Shown: piece by piece, positions 44,402-53,592 of the stretch
Layout: each line of letters opens with the position of its first letter
How positions within the stretch are numbered: position 1 is the stretch's first letter
From: Flaviramulus multivorans
GTDB lineage: Bacteria > Bacteroidota > Bacteroidia > Flavobacteriales > Flavobacteriaceae
Length of the DNA: 64,000 bases
Reading direction: 5' to 3'
Assembly: GCF_021728415.1 (NCBI RefSeq)
Contig: NZ_JAKKDV010000002.1
Span: 1 to 64,000 of the forward strand
The notes under the pieces: generated by a model
What the model was told of the DNA's origin: nothing
Database searches by the model: none
The model's input: the letters and a program-made list of their open reading frames with translations, nothing else
Program-made: the position numbers and the translations under genes

Positions 44402-46828
44402 ATGCGAATTTCATATAACTGGTTAAAGCAATTTTTAAAAACTGATTGGACGCCAGAACAAACCAGCGAATTATTAACGGATTTAGGACTTGAAGTTGAA
44501 GGTGTTGAAGCTTACCAATCGGTAAAAGGTGGTTTACAAGGTGTGGTTGTTGGAGAGGTTTTAACCTGTGTTAAACACCCAAATGCCGACAAGCTAAAGT
44601 TAACGACCGTTAATATTGGTGAAGAAAACCCTGTACAGATTGTTTGTGGTGCGCCTAATGTTGCTAAAGGACAAAAAGTGCCGGTTGCTACTATAGGAAC
44701 CACTTTATACTCTGCTGAAGGGGAAGCATGGACCATTAAAAAAGGTAAAATTAGAGGTAAAGAAAGTCATGGTATGATTTGCGCCGAAGATGAACTGGGT
44801 TTAGGAGCTTCGCACGATGGGATTATGATTTTGGATGACAGCCTAAAAGTTGGAACGCCTGCTGCTGAAATTTTTGATATTGAAAACGACCATGTTTTCG
44901 AAATTGGATTAACACCAAACAGAGCTGATGCTATGAGTCATTTAGGTGTTGCACGCGATTTAAAAGCGGGATTTATTCAAAGAGAAATAAACCTAGAGCT
45001 TATAACACCCTCGGTTAGTGCATTTCATGTAGACAATAGAACGTTAAAGATTGATGTAGACGTTATCAATAAAGATTTAGCGCCAAGATATTGTGGTGTT
45101 ACCATTTCAGGAATAAAAGTAAAGGAATCACCTAGTTGGTTACAAAACCGACTTAAAGCTATTGGATTAAGCCCGATAAACAATATTGTAGATGCAACCA
45201 ATTATGTGTTACATGATTTAGGACAGCCACTACATGCCTTTGATGCTGTAAAAATTTCTGGAAATAAAATTGAGGTTAAAACCTTAAAATCTGGCACAAA
45301 ATTTACCACTTTAGATGGTGTAGAACGCACCTTACATGAGGATGATTTAATGATTTGTGACGCCGAAAAACCCATGTGTATTGCAGGTGTTTTTGGTGGT
45401 ATTCACTCGGGAGTTACAGAAAGTACAACGAGTATTTTTTTAGAAAGTGCTTATTTTAACCCAGTGAGTATTCGTAAATCGGCTAAACGTCATGGTTTAA
45501 ATACGGATGCATCGTTTAGATTTGAGCGTGGGATAGATCCTAATATTACCGAATATGCCTTAAAACGTGCTGCTTTGTTAATTCAAGAGTTGGCAGGTGG
45601 TGAAATAACGAGTGATATTATAGACCTTTATCAAAATAAAATAAAAGACTTCGAGGTTCGTCTTAGCTTTGAAAATGCTAAAAAACTGATTGGTGAAGAA
45701 ATTCCAAAGGAAATTATAAAACGTATTTTAACCTCGTTAGAAATAAAAGTTAATAATGTTACCGAAACTGGTTTAGGTTTAACCGTACCTGCTTACAGAA
45801 ATGATGTAGAACGTGAAGCCGATGTTATTGAAGAGGTTTTGCGAGTTTACGGTTATAATAACATTAAAACCACTGTAAAATTAAATGCATCAATATCAAG
45901 TACTACAAGATTTGAAGACCATAAAATTCAAGATATAGTAGGCAATCAGTTAGTATCGCAAGGTTTTTACGAGATTCTATCTAATTCACTCACTACGCCA
46001 AATTATGTAGCTTTAACCGAACAATTAAAGGAGGAACACAACATAACCATGTTAAATCCTTTAAGCAATGATTTATCGGTTTTAAGACAATCGTTATTAT
46101 TTTCAGGCTTGGAAGCCCTTTCTTTTAATATAAACAGAAAAAGAGGCGATTTAAAACTTTTTGAATTTGGTAAAACCTATCATGGATACGACGATAAACG
46201 CGAAGAATTCAAACGTCTAGCATTATTAACAACAGGTAATCAATCGCATGAAAGCTGGTTATCCGCAGGCAAAAAGAGTGATTTCTTCTATTTAAAAGGA
46301 AGTATTACGACTATTTTAGAGCGTTTAGGAATTTCTAGATATAACGAATCTCCTACAAAAAGTGATTTACTTAGTGAAGGTATTAGCTTAAGCTTAGGTA
46401 AAACGAAGTTGGTAGATTTTGGATTGGTTAAAAAACCGATTTTAAAGCATTTTGATATAACCCAAGAGGTTTTATTTGCTGATTTTAATTGGGATGCCAT
46501 ATTAGAGATTGTAAGGCGCAATAAAATTACTTTCAAAGCCATTACAAAATACCCAGAAGTAAAACGAGATTTCGCTTTGTTACTTGATGAAAACGTAACG
46601 TTTGAATCGATTTATAAGATTGCGAAGCAAAGTGAAAAAACATTGCTTAAAAACGTGAACTTATTTGATGTTTATCAAGGTAAAAATTTACCAAAAGGTA
46701 AAAAGAGTTACGCTGTTAGTTTTACGTTACAAGATGAAAATAAAACGTTAACTGATAAGCAAATTGATAAAATAATGAATACGCTTCAAAAGCAATTTGA
46801 AAGTCAGTTAGGTGCTGAATTAAGGTAA
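44402..46828 (+). CDS. pheT: Phenylalanine--tRNA ligase beta subunit
   Basis: An 808-residue tRNA synthetase subunit. Order: N-terminal domain MRISYNWLKQFL; OB-fold tRNA-binding domain (about 40-150, LTTVNIGEENPVQIVCGAPNV); B3/B4 editing domain (NIVDATNYVLHDLGQPLHAFD); B5 (VIEEVLRVYGYNNI); catalytic-like core; and the C-terminal FDX-ACB anticodon domain (YPEVKRDFALLLDENVTFE). Length is normal. pheS is not adjacent, as is frequent in Bacteroidetes. It has a consensus promoter, and the PAP2 gene follows after 2 bp. Confidence 0.97.
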   Translation: MRISYNWLKQFLKTDWTPEQTSELLTDLGLEVEGVEAYQSVKGGLQGVVVGEVLTCVKHPNADKLKLTTVNIGEENPVQIVCGAPNVAKGQKVPVATIGTTLYSAEGEAWTIKKGKIRGKESHGMICAEDELGLGASHDGIMILDDSLKVGTPAAEIFDIENDHVFEIGLTPNRADAMSHLGVARDLKAGFIQREINLELITPSVSAFHVDNRTLKIDVDVINKDLAPRYCGVTISGIKVKESPSWLQNRLKAIGLSPINNIVDATNYVLHDLGQPLHAFDAVKISGNKIEVKTLKSGTKFTTLDGVERTLHEDDLMICDAEKPMCIAGVFGGIHSGVTESTTSIFLESAYFNPVSIRKSAKRHGLNTDASFRFERGIDPNITEYALKRAALLIQELAGGEITSDIIDLYQNKIKDFEVRLSFENAKKLIGEEIPKEIIKRILTSLEIKVNNVTETGLGLTVPAYRNDVEREADVIEEVLRVYGYNNIKTTVKLNASISSTTRFEDHKIQDIVGNQLVSQGFYEILSNSLTTPNYVALTEQLKEEHNITMLNPLSNDLSVLRQSLLFSGLEALSFNINRKRGDLKLFEFGKTYHGYDDKREEFKRLALLTTGNQSHESWLSAGKKSDFFYLKGSITTILERLGISRYNESPTKSDLLSEGISLSLGKTKLVDFGLVKKPILKHFDITQEVLFADFNWDAILEIVRRNKITFKAITKYPEVKRDFALLLDENVTFESIYKIAKQSEKTLLKNVNLFDVYQGKNLPKGKKSYAVSFTLQDENKTLTDKQIDKIMNTLQKQFESQLGAELR

Positions 46829-46830
46829 TA

Positions 46831-47688
46831 TTGAAAGCAAAAATCTCATTTTTATATTTTTTTATTGCTCTTTTTGTTTGCAATCTTAACGCACAACAAC
46901 TTGAGACTAGTTCTACTAAAATCAAGGACACATCTTCTATTGGTGAGTTAGCATTATACGATTTAAAGCAAAGTGTTAAAAGTGTAGGACATGCTTTTTC
47001 AAGACCTTTTTTTTGGGATACAAAAGATTTTACCACTTTAGGTACTGTTATTGTTGGTTCATTAGCTTTATCTACTATTGATGATGAAGCAAGTGCTTTT
47101 TTTGTGAGAAACGAACCTCATGTTCCAGAGTTATTTCAAGAAGCTGGTACACGCTTTGGAAGTCCACAAGTCTATTTTATAACAAATGCTACCTTGTATG
47201 GCGTAGGACTTTTTACTAAAAACGAAAACTTAAGAAAAACGAGTGTTTTAATTATTTCGTCATCATTTACTTCAGGACTTATTCAAAGTTTTAGCAAAAC
47301 TGCTTTTGGTAGAGTACGCCCTGGAAATGGATATAAAAGTACTGAGTTTAGATTTTGGTCTGGCAAACCTGCTTTTCACTCATTCCCATCTGGCCACACA
47401 GTTTTATCGGTTACTATGGCACATGCCATTGCTAAACAGTTTGATAATACATGGTCTAAAGTAGCTGTTTACTCTCTAGGAGCAGTGGCTCCTATCTCCA
47501 GATTATTTGCTGGAGCACATTGGCTGACTGATATAGGGGTATCTACTGTTCTTAGTATTGTAGTTGTGGATAGTATCGATAAATTCTTGTTTAAAGACAA
47601 GGCCTACAACTACCCTAAAAAAGAAAAACAAATTTCCTGGAATTTTACCTTTAGTGGTAATAGAATTGGACTAATTGGTCGTTTTTAA
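46831..47688 (+). CDS. PAP2 family phosphatase
   Basis: A 285-residue exported or membrane-bound phosphatase with the three PAP2 motifs: KTAFGRVRP (K-x6-RP), PSGH, and SRLFAGAHWLTD (SR-x5-H-x3-D). Members dephosphorylate phosphatidate, undecaprenyl pyrophosphate or lipid A-type substrates. The signal-like start (MKAKISFLYFFIALFVCNLNAQ) begins at a TTG 2 bp after the pheT stop. No ATG in this frame lies close enough upstream, so TTG is the probable initiator and translation may be coupled to pheT. Confidence 0.9.
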   Translation: MKAKISFLYFFIALFVCNLNAQQLETSSTKIKDTSSIGELALYDLKQSVKSVGHAFSRPFFWDTKDFTTLGTVIVGSLALSTIDDEASAFFVRNEPHVPELFQEAGTRFGSPQVYFITNATLYGVGLFTKNENLRKTSVLIISSSFTSGLIQSFSKTAFGRVRPGNGYKSTEFRFWSGKPAFHSFPSGHTVLSVTMAHAIAKQFDNTWSKVAVYSLGAVAPISRLFAGAHWLTDIGVSTVLSIVVVDSIDKFLFKDKAYNYPKKEKQISWNFTFSGNRIGLIGRF

Positions 47689-47776
47689 CATTTAAAGCCG
47701 TATTTATTTTAAAAACGAATGTTATTAAATAGGCAATATTTAGTATATTTAAGTATAATAATTAAAACCTTATGCT

Positions 47777-48016
47777 ATGTCTGATTCAAACTATATAAAA
47801 ATTTTTACTGGAGATATGATTATTGTACAGCGTATAGTATCTGAATTAGAAAATGCAGATATCGTGCCTGTTGTAAAAGACCAAACAGAATCGGCTCGAT
47901 TGGCAGGTTTTGGCGGTGGTAATTTTCCTGGGTTTCAAGAAGTTTTTGTCAATAAAGACGAACTTGATAAAGCCGTAGTAATTGTTGAAAGTATTACTTC
48001 AGAATTACAAGACTAA
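47777..48016 (+). CDS. DUF2007 (putative signal-transducing) protein
   Basis: A 79-residue cytoplasmic protein of the DUF2007 family (YIKIFTGDMIIVQRIVSELENADIVPVVKDQ... and VFVNKDELDKAVVIVES). Its fold resembles PII-like regulators, but no role is established. The stop codon abuts the stop codon of the convergent ABC-F gene. Confidence 0.88.
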   Translation: MSDSNYIKIFTGDMIIVQRIVSELENADIVPVVKDQTESARLAGFGGGNFPGFQEVFVNKDELDKAVVIVESITSELQD

Positions 48017-49642
48017 TTAAGCCGTTACAGCGTACATTTTATCGCGCAGTTCTTTAATTTTCTTATCCTGCATATATTCGTCAAACGTTGTATAACGGTC
48101 AATAACACCATTTGGAGTTAACTCTACCACTCTGTTAGCTACGGTTTGTGCAAACTCGTGGTCATGTGTAGTAAACAAAACAGTGCCTTTAAAGTTTTTT
48201 AAGGAGTTATTAAATGCCGTGATACTCTCTAAGTCTAGGTGATTTGTTGGCTCATCAAGCATTAACACGTTAGCTCTTACCATCATCATTCTACTTAACA
48301 TGCATCGTACCTTTTCACCTCCAGAAAGTACATTCGATTTTTTTAGTGCTTCTTCACCACTAAAAATCATTTTTCCTAAAAATCCGCGAATATAAACTTC
48401 TTCACGTTCTTCTTCAGTGGTAGCCCATTGACGTAACCAATCTACCAAAGTTAAATTGTTATTAAAAAACTCGCTATTATCTAATGGTAAATACGATTGA
48501 GTCGTAGTTACTCCCCAAGAAAATTTACCAGCATCGGCCTTTTCTTTATTATTTATAATTTGATAAAAAGCTGTTGTAGCCCTTGAATCTCTTGAAAACA
48601 CGACTACTTTATCGCCTTTAGCTAAGTTCAAATGAATATTTCTAAATAATACTTCACCATCTAAAGACACTGCAAGGTTATCTATGTTCAAAATTTGATC
48701 GCCCGCTTCCCTATCTCTTTCAAAAATAATAGCTGGATAACGACGACTAGTTCGTCTTATATCAGCAATATTAAGTTTTTCAATCATCTTTTTTCTACTG
48801 GTAGCTTGCTTACTTTTTGCTACGTTGGCAGAAAAACGACGGATAAATTCTTCCAATTCCTTTTTCTTCTCTTCAGCCTTTTTGTTCTGTTGAGCATGTT
48901 GACGTGCCGCTAGTTGCGAAGATTCATACCAAAAAGTATAATTACCTGAATAATGGCTTATTTTTCCAAAATCTATATCAGAAATATGTGTACAAACGGC
49001 ATCTAAAAAGTGTCTGTCGTGAGAAACCACAATCACACAGTTATCATAGTTTGCTAAAAAGTTTTCTAACCACGAAATAGTTTCATAATCCAAATCGTTG
49101 GTAGGCTCATCCATAATAAGTACATCGGGGTTTCCAAATAAGGCTTGAGCCAACAAAACTCTTACCTTTTGTTTTCCATCTAAATCGCTCATTTGAGTAT
49201 AATGAAATTCTTCTTTTATACCCAAATTTGATAACATAGAAGCTGCATCACTATCGGCGTTCCAACCGTTCATTTCTTCAAATTGAACTTGTAATTCTCC
49301 TATCCTATCAGCATTTTCATCAGAATAATCAGCATATAGAGCATCGATTTCAGATTTAATTTTAAACAAAGGCTTATTACCCATTAAAACAGTTTCTAAA
49401 ACAGTATGCTCATCATATAAATTATGATCTTGCTCAAGTACAGACATACGTTTTCCAGCTTCTAAATGTACCTGACCAGCAGTAGGTTCTTGCTTACCTG
49501 AAATAATTTTTAAAAATGTGGATTTCCCTGAACCATTTGCTCCAATAATACCATAACAATTGCCGCCATTAAATGAAATATTTACTTCATCAAAAAGCAC
49601 ACGTTTTCCAAATTGAACTGAAAGGTTTGAAACTGATAACAT
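48017..49642 (-). CDS. ABC-F family ATPase, YbiT-like, with degenerate second Walker A
   Basis: A 541-residue soluble protein with two ABC domains and no membrane part; it resembles E. coli YbiT along its full length. NBD1 has Walker A GIIGANGSGKST and Walker B VLIMDEPTNDLD. NBD2 keeps the signature LSGGEKVR and Walker B VLMLDEPTNHLD. Where its Walker A should be (about 347-357) it reads SRDSRATTAF, with no Gly-rich loop and no Lys. ABC-F proteins act on the ribosome in translation control or antibiotic protection. Here the second ATP site may not hydrolyse ATP. Confidence 0.92.
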   Translation of the reverse strand: MLSVSNLSVQFGKRVLFDEVNISFNGGNCYGIIGANGSGKSTFLKIISGKQEPTAGQVHLEAGKRMSVLEQDHNLYDEHTVLETVLMGNKPLFKIKSEIDALYADYSDENADRIGELQVQFEEMNGWNADSDAASMLSNLGIKEEFHYTQMSDLDGKQKVRVLLAQALFGNPDVLIMDEPTNDLDYETISWLENFLANYDNCVIVVSHDRHFLDAVCTHISDIDFGKISHYSGNYTFWYESSQLAARQHAQQNKKAEEKKKELEEFIRRFSANVAKSKQATSRKKMIEKLNIADIRRTSRRYPAIIFERDREAGDQILNIDNLAVSLDGEVLFRNIHLNLAKGDKVVVFSRDSRATTAFYQIINNKEKADAGKFSWGVTTTQSYLPLDNSEFFNNNLTLVDWLRQWATTEEEREEVYIRGFLGKMIFSGEEALKKSNVLSGGEKVRCMLSRMMMVRANVLMLDEPTNHLDLESITAFNNSLKNFKGTVLFTTHDHEFAQTVANRVVELTPNGVIDRYTTFDEYMQDKKIKELRDKMYAVTA

Positions 49643-49663
49643 AAGCTTGTTTTAAATTTTTTG

Positions 49664-49671
49664 CAAAAGTA
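49664..49671 (-). promoter_or_regulatory. -7 box of the ABC-F gene (TACTTTTG on minus strand)
   Basis: The plus strand reads CAAAAGTA, 22 bp from the start codon. The remaining non-coding DNA to 49939 is AT-rich; apart from a TATTTTTG at 49886-49893, which could serve the next gene, I see nothing in it. Confidence 0.5.
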
Positions 49672-49939
49672 GAAAATTCCATTGGTAAGGCGAAACATAT
49701 ATAGCTTTTAATTTATATACCCCCTCAGAATTATACTATTAATAATTAGGTACTTCTTCAAATGAAATAAGTCCGTACACATGAACCAAAATTATATGGT
49801 TTGTAAGAATTATACGGTTCTAATCTGTATTTTGACTAGATAAACATTTAACAACGCCTTAACAGCACTTTATTAATACAAGCTATATTTTTGTTGTGGA
49901 TATTATTGTATCCATATAAAAAATTCATTAGAGGGATTT

Positions 49940-51361
49940 ATGAAGTATTATATTTTTATTGCAGTTGCTTTTCTTTCGTTTTTTGGTTGTAAAAAAGATA
50001 ACCAAAAGATTGAAGACGCTTATGCATACATTGGAGGAGAAATTATTAACCCCAATACAAACTTTGTTGTACTCTCTAAAGACGAAGAAGTTATTGACAC
50101 CGTAAAGTTAGATGGTAGAAATAGGTTTCTTTACAAGATTACCGACCTAAAAGAAGGCATGTATACCTTTAGGCATGGTGGCGAATACCAAATAGTGTTG
50201 CTAGAACCTAAAGACAGTGTATTGTTTAGATTAAATACCTTAGATTTTGATGAATCGCTAGTTTTTACAGGAGAAGGAGATAAAAAGAATAATTATTTAA
50301 TAAACGATTTTCTTGAAAGTGAGAAGGAAGAAAAACAAGTTATTAAACTATGTCAATTAAATCCTGCTACCTATCAGAAGCATCTAGATTCCTTAAAAGA
50401 TAGTAAGCTAAAAGCATATAAAGAATTTAAAAAGAAATATGGAAGCACAGAACTGTTTGAGAAAATTGCTCTAGCAAATATAAATTACACCTATTATTCG
50501 AGTAAAGAAGTTTATCCTTTTATACACTACGGTAAGAATAAAGCGGCTATTTTAAAATCGGTGCCAGATGATTTTTATAGTTATAGAAAAAACATTAACT
50601 ACAACGATACTTTCTTTAGTAGATACTTTAACTACAACACATTTTTAAGACATAACGTAAGCAATATGTCTTTGGAATTACATGACGGCCATACTAATAG
50701 TGGTGAGTTTGATAGAACATCGCTTTGTTATAATCTAGACAGGTTAAAGCTTATTGATAGTCTGATAACAAATAAAGACATTAAAAGTGATTTACTACAT
50801 TACTTTACCATTATGTACTTATCTAGAAGTGAAAACCCAGAAAGTAATGATGCCATCTTAAAATCGTATACTGCAAAAAGTAGTAACGAGAAAGATATTA
50901 AGATGTTAACCAAATACACCAAATCGCTTAATAGTCTTAGAAAGGGATCACATTTACCAGATATTGAGCTAGTAAATTATGAAGGCGAACCATTAAAGAT
51001 TAATACCCTTGTAAATGCCCCTACTAGTATTTGTTTTTGGTCACAAACCTATTATGACCATTTTAGAGACAGTCATAAGAAGTTAAATGAATTAAAAGAG
51101 AAATACCCAGAAATAAACTTTATAACTATTAATATTGATAGCTATGGGTTGGAAAAATCGAAAACATTACTGCTTAATCATGGTTTTGATTTGACTGATG
51201 AATATCAATTCAAAAACCCGAAAACAGCGATGGATACCTTGGCTATTTACCCTATGACTAAAACTATTCTAATAGACAGAAACAAGGAGATTATTAATAG
51301 CAACGCCAATATATTTTCAGTATATTTTGAAGAGCAACTTCTTGGGCTGATTAATAAGTAG
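49940..51361 (+). CDS. TlpA-like lipoprotein without redox cysteines
   Basis: A 473-residue lipoprotein (signal ending SFFG-C). N-terminal beta-rich DUF4369-like domain (about 28-105), a long helical middle, and a C-terminal thioredoxin-like domain from about 335 (GSHLPDIELVNYEGEPLKI). At the redox site (about 360-376) the sequence is CFWSQTYYDHFR: the Trp-Cys-x-x-Cys of active TlpA proteins has become SQTYYDH, without the two cysteines. The rest of the fold (FITINIDS, AIYPMTKTILIDRNKEI) is kept. It is probably a non-redox envelope protein, perhaps substrate-binding. Confidence 0.8.
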   Translation: MKYYIFIAVAFLSFFGCKKDNQKIEDAYAYIGGEIINPNTNFVVLSKDEEVIDTVKLDGRNRFLYKITDLKEGMYTFRHGGEYQIVLLEPKDSVLFRLNTLDFDESLVFTGEGDKKNNYLINDFLESEKEEKQVIKLCQLNPATYQKHLDSLKDSKLKAYKEFKKKYGSTELFEKIALANINYTYYSSKEVYPFIHYGKNKAAILKSVPDDFYSYRKNINYNDTFFSRYFNYNTFLRHNVSNMSLELHDGHTNSGEFDRTSLCYNLDRLKLIDSLITNKDIKSDLLHYFTIMYLSRSENPESNDAILKSYTAKSSNEKDIKMLTKYTKSLNSLRKGSHLPDIELVNYEGEPLKINTLVNAPTSICFWSQTYYDHFRDSHKKLNELKEKYPEINFITINIDSYGLEKSKTLLLNHGFDLTDEYQFKNPKTAMDTLAIYPMTKTILIDRNKEIINSNANIFSVYFEEQLLGLINK

Positions 51362-51365
51362 GTAG

Positions 51366-52169
51366 TTAAAGCTTATAATGCTTCATAAGCATTTTTTCAT
51401 AAACCTTATCCGGTAAAATACGCTTTAAAACAATAGAAAATTTCTGCATAAACTCCCCTACTTTGTAATGTCCTTTTGGGTTTGGGTTAATAATTATTTT
51501 ATAAACTGCCTCTGCCATAATATTAGGATTACTCCCATTATCAACATGCTCATTCATAAGTTCTAAAGTATCGCCATAAGGCTTCTTATAAGGTGAGTCA
51601 CCAAGCAATGGTGCATGGTATCTACCGGCGGCTATATTGGTTGCAAAATCACCGGGAGCTACATTGGTCATTTTTATATTAAAATCTTTTAACTCCATCC
51701 TAAAAGCTTCGGTTAAAAGCTCTAATGCGCCTTTGCTCGCACTATAAACTCCTCTGTAAGGTAACCCCATGTAACCTGCTATGGATGTGATATTTATAAT
51801 TAATCCAGATTGTTGTTTACGCATTTGAGGTAAGACCGCTTTAATGACATTAATTGGCCCGAAAAAATTAGTTTCAAAATTGCTTTTAATTTCAGCTTCA
51901 GGTATTTCTTCAATAGGTCCAGTAATACCAGCTCCAGCATTATTAATCAAAACATCCAATCGGTTTTCTTTAGAAATGATTTCGGATACCGTTTGTTTAA
52001 TAGTTTCTACTTTCTTTACATCTAAGGCTAGAATAGGAAACTTACTGTTTTTATAATTTTCTGGGTTTCTACTCGTCCCATAAACTATAAATCCTTTTTC
52101 AGCTAAATACTCACCAATAGATTTTCCTATACCTGAAGAACCACCTGTTATTAAAACAACTTTAGACAT
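51366..52169 (-). CDS. Short-chain dehydrogenase/reductase
   Basis: A 267-residue SDR with the cofactor motif TGGSSGIGKSIG, NNAGAG, the catalytic Ser in NITSIAG and YSASK near residue 141. An Arg after the second strand (TSRNPENYK) suggests NADP preference. The C-terminus is longer than minimal SDRs and basic. Substrate unknown. The SRP RNA gene is 62 bp upstream on the same strand. Confidence 0.93.
   Translation of the reverse strand: MSKVVLITGGSSGIGKSIGEYLAEKGFIVYGTSRNPENYKNSKFPILALDVKKVETIKQTVSEIISKENRLDVLINNAGAGITGPIEEIPEAEIKSNFETNFFGPINVIKAVLPQMRKQQSGLIINITSIAGYMGLPYRGVYSASKGALELLTEAFRMELKDFNIKMTNVAPGDFATNIAAGRYHAPLLGDSPYKKPYGDTLELMNEHVDNGSNPNIMAEAVYKIIINPNPKGHYKVGEFMQKFSIVLKRILPDKVYEKMLMKHYKL
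51368..51397 (+). terminator. Terminator of the TlpA-like gene, inside the end of the SDR gene
   Basis: GCTTAT (51371-51376) pairs with ATAAGC (51385-51390) and is followed by ATTTTTT. The hairpin encodes the last codons of the convergent SDR gene on the other strand. Confidence 0.5.
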
Positions 52170-52231
52170 TTATAAAATAAAATTAGAGTTTAAAGATAGA
52201 AAGATTTACCAAACTAAAAGGCATAAAAAAA

Positions 52232-52325
52232 GGCAAGCTACCTACATCACACCGCTACGACCATTTACCTTTGCTTCGTTCCCGACCTGGAGGATTCAAC
52301 AGGAGCTGGTTGTGTAGGACTTGCC
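52232..52325 (-). ncRNA. ffs: Signal recognition particle RNA (4.5S-like, small bacterial type)
   Basis: Read on the minus strand, the ends GGCAAG...CTTGCC pair and continue through CCTACACAACC against GGTGTGATGTAGG, giving one long hairpin. The apical region at 52272-52290 carries the universally conserved SRP core CCAGGTCGGGAACGAAGCA, matching E. coli 4.5S RNA CAGGTC..GGAA..AAGCA. The RNA binds Ffh in co-translational targeting of membrane proteins. It is about 94 nt and ends in a run of seven T. A promoter lies directly upstream. Confidence 0.9.
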
Positions 52326-52330
52326 GACTG

Positions 52331-52361
52331 CAAAGATACAACCCTTTTAAAATTTTCACAA
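52331..52361 (-). promoter_or_regulatory. Promoter of the SRP RNA (TTG-N20-TATCTTTG on minus strand)
   Basis: The plus strand CAAAGATA at 52331-52338 is TATCTTTG on the minus strand. A TTG lies 20 nt further upstream at about 52359-52361. Initiation would fall at or just before the first paired base of the RNA. Confidence 0.65.
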
Positions 52362-52415
52362 TGATTTTTTAAACTGATTTTAAATAAATATCTTGCTTTA
52401 AATTTATAATGAGAA

Positions 52416-53450
52416 ATGAATACGTTCAAATATCTAACAATCATATTATTAAGTGTTTTATTGGTTTCCTGCGGATCAAATTCTGGGCAAAAAAAAAGTG
52501 ATTTCTCAATAATAACGAATGCTATCAAAGGAAATATATCGATTAACGAAACATTAAAGCTTTCATTAGAAAATAAAAAAAATCATGCTATTGATTCTGT
52601 TTTATATCTTTTAAACGGTAAAAAAATAAGTGAATCCACTTCATTAAAAGATTTTAAATTAGGCAAGCAAACCATTGAAGCTACTGTATATTTTAATAAT
52701 GAAAACCAAGTTACAACTTCAGTAATAACCATTTTAAACAATGAAATACCTAAAGTTTATACCTATAAAATAATTAATGAATATCCTCACGACATAACAT
52801 CCTATACACAAGGTATTGAGTTTTTTAATGACACACTTTATGAAAGTACAGGGCAGTATAAAGAATCGAAGCTTAGGAAGATGAATTATAAAACTGGTGA
52901 AGTTATTAAAAACATTGATTTAGCCGATGAATATTTTGGAGAAGGCCTTACTATTTTAAACAATAAAGTTTATCAATTAACGTGGCAAAAAGGCACTGGT
53001 TTTGTATACGACGTGAATACTTTTGAGAAACTAAGTAGCTTTAAATATGGAAATAGTAAAGAAGGTTGGGGTTTATGCAACAACGATACAACATTATTTA
53101 AAAGTGATGGTACTGAAAAAATTTGGTTGTTAAATCCTGAAACCTTAGTAGAAGAAGACTTTATTCAAGTATATACCAACAAAGGAAAGATTGTAGGCAT
53201 TAATGAAATGGAATGGATTGAAGGAAAGATTTATTCTAACAGATATCAAAAAGATGGTGTTGCTATTATTAATCCAAAAAATGGTGCTGTTGTTGGCGTA
53301 ATCGACTTTTCTCCACTTAAAAAATTAGTCACCCAGCATGAAGGTTTAGATGTTTTAAATGGTATAGCTTACAATCCTAAAACAAAAACCATTTTTGTTA
53401 CAGGTAAACGCTGGGATAAACTATTTGAAGTTGAAGTTGTTGAAAAGTAA
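52416..53450 (+). CDS. Glutaminyl-peptide cyclotransferase (lipoprotein)
   Basis: A 344-residue lipoprotein (signal ending VLLVS-C). The C-terminal 240 residues match the plant/bacterial-type glutamine cyclotransferase (PF05096), a five-bladed propeller: YPHDITSYTQGIEFFNDTLYES, GEGLTILNNKVYQLTW, NEMEWIEGKIYSN and LNGIAYNPKTKTIFVTGKRW. It converts N-terminal Gln to pyroglutamate on exported proteins. The N-terminal stretch (about 25-110) looks like an Ig-like spacer. It is divergent from the SRP RNA. Confidence 0.92.
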   Translation: MNTFKYLTIILLSVLLVSCGSNSGQKKSDFSIITNAIKGNISINETLKLSLENKKNHAIDSVLYLLNGKKISESTSLKDFKLGKQTIEATVYFNNENQVTTSVITILNNEIPKVYTYKIINEYPHDITSYTQGIEFFNDTLYESTGQYKESKLRKMNYKTGEVIKNIDLADEYFGEGLTILNNKVYQLTWQKGTGFVYDVNTFEKLSSFKYGNSKEGWGLCNNDTTLFKSDGTEKIWLLNPETLVEEDFIQVYTNKGKIVGINEMEWIEGKIYSNRYQKDGVAIINPKNGAVVGVIDFSPLKKLVTQHEGLDVLNGIAYNPKTKTIFVTGKRWDKLFEVEVVEK

Positions 53451-53592
53451 AAACATCTTCAATTTGGATGATATATTCACATTTATTACTAATAATTAGC
53501 ACTTAAGACTCTGCTATTCGAAAACTGATAAATGTCATTTTTTCAAAAAATTAATTGTGATAATTTCATAAATTAATTCTATACCATTTATA

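Noticed and set aside
52265-52528. 87-aa minus-strand reading frame
   Set aside because: It covers the SRP RNA and runs antisense into the glutaminyl cyclase gene; its composition is not protein-like.
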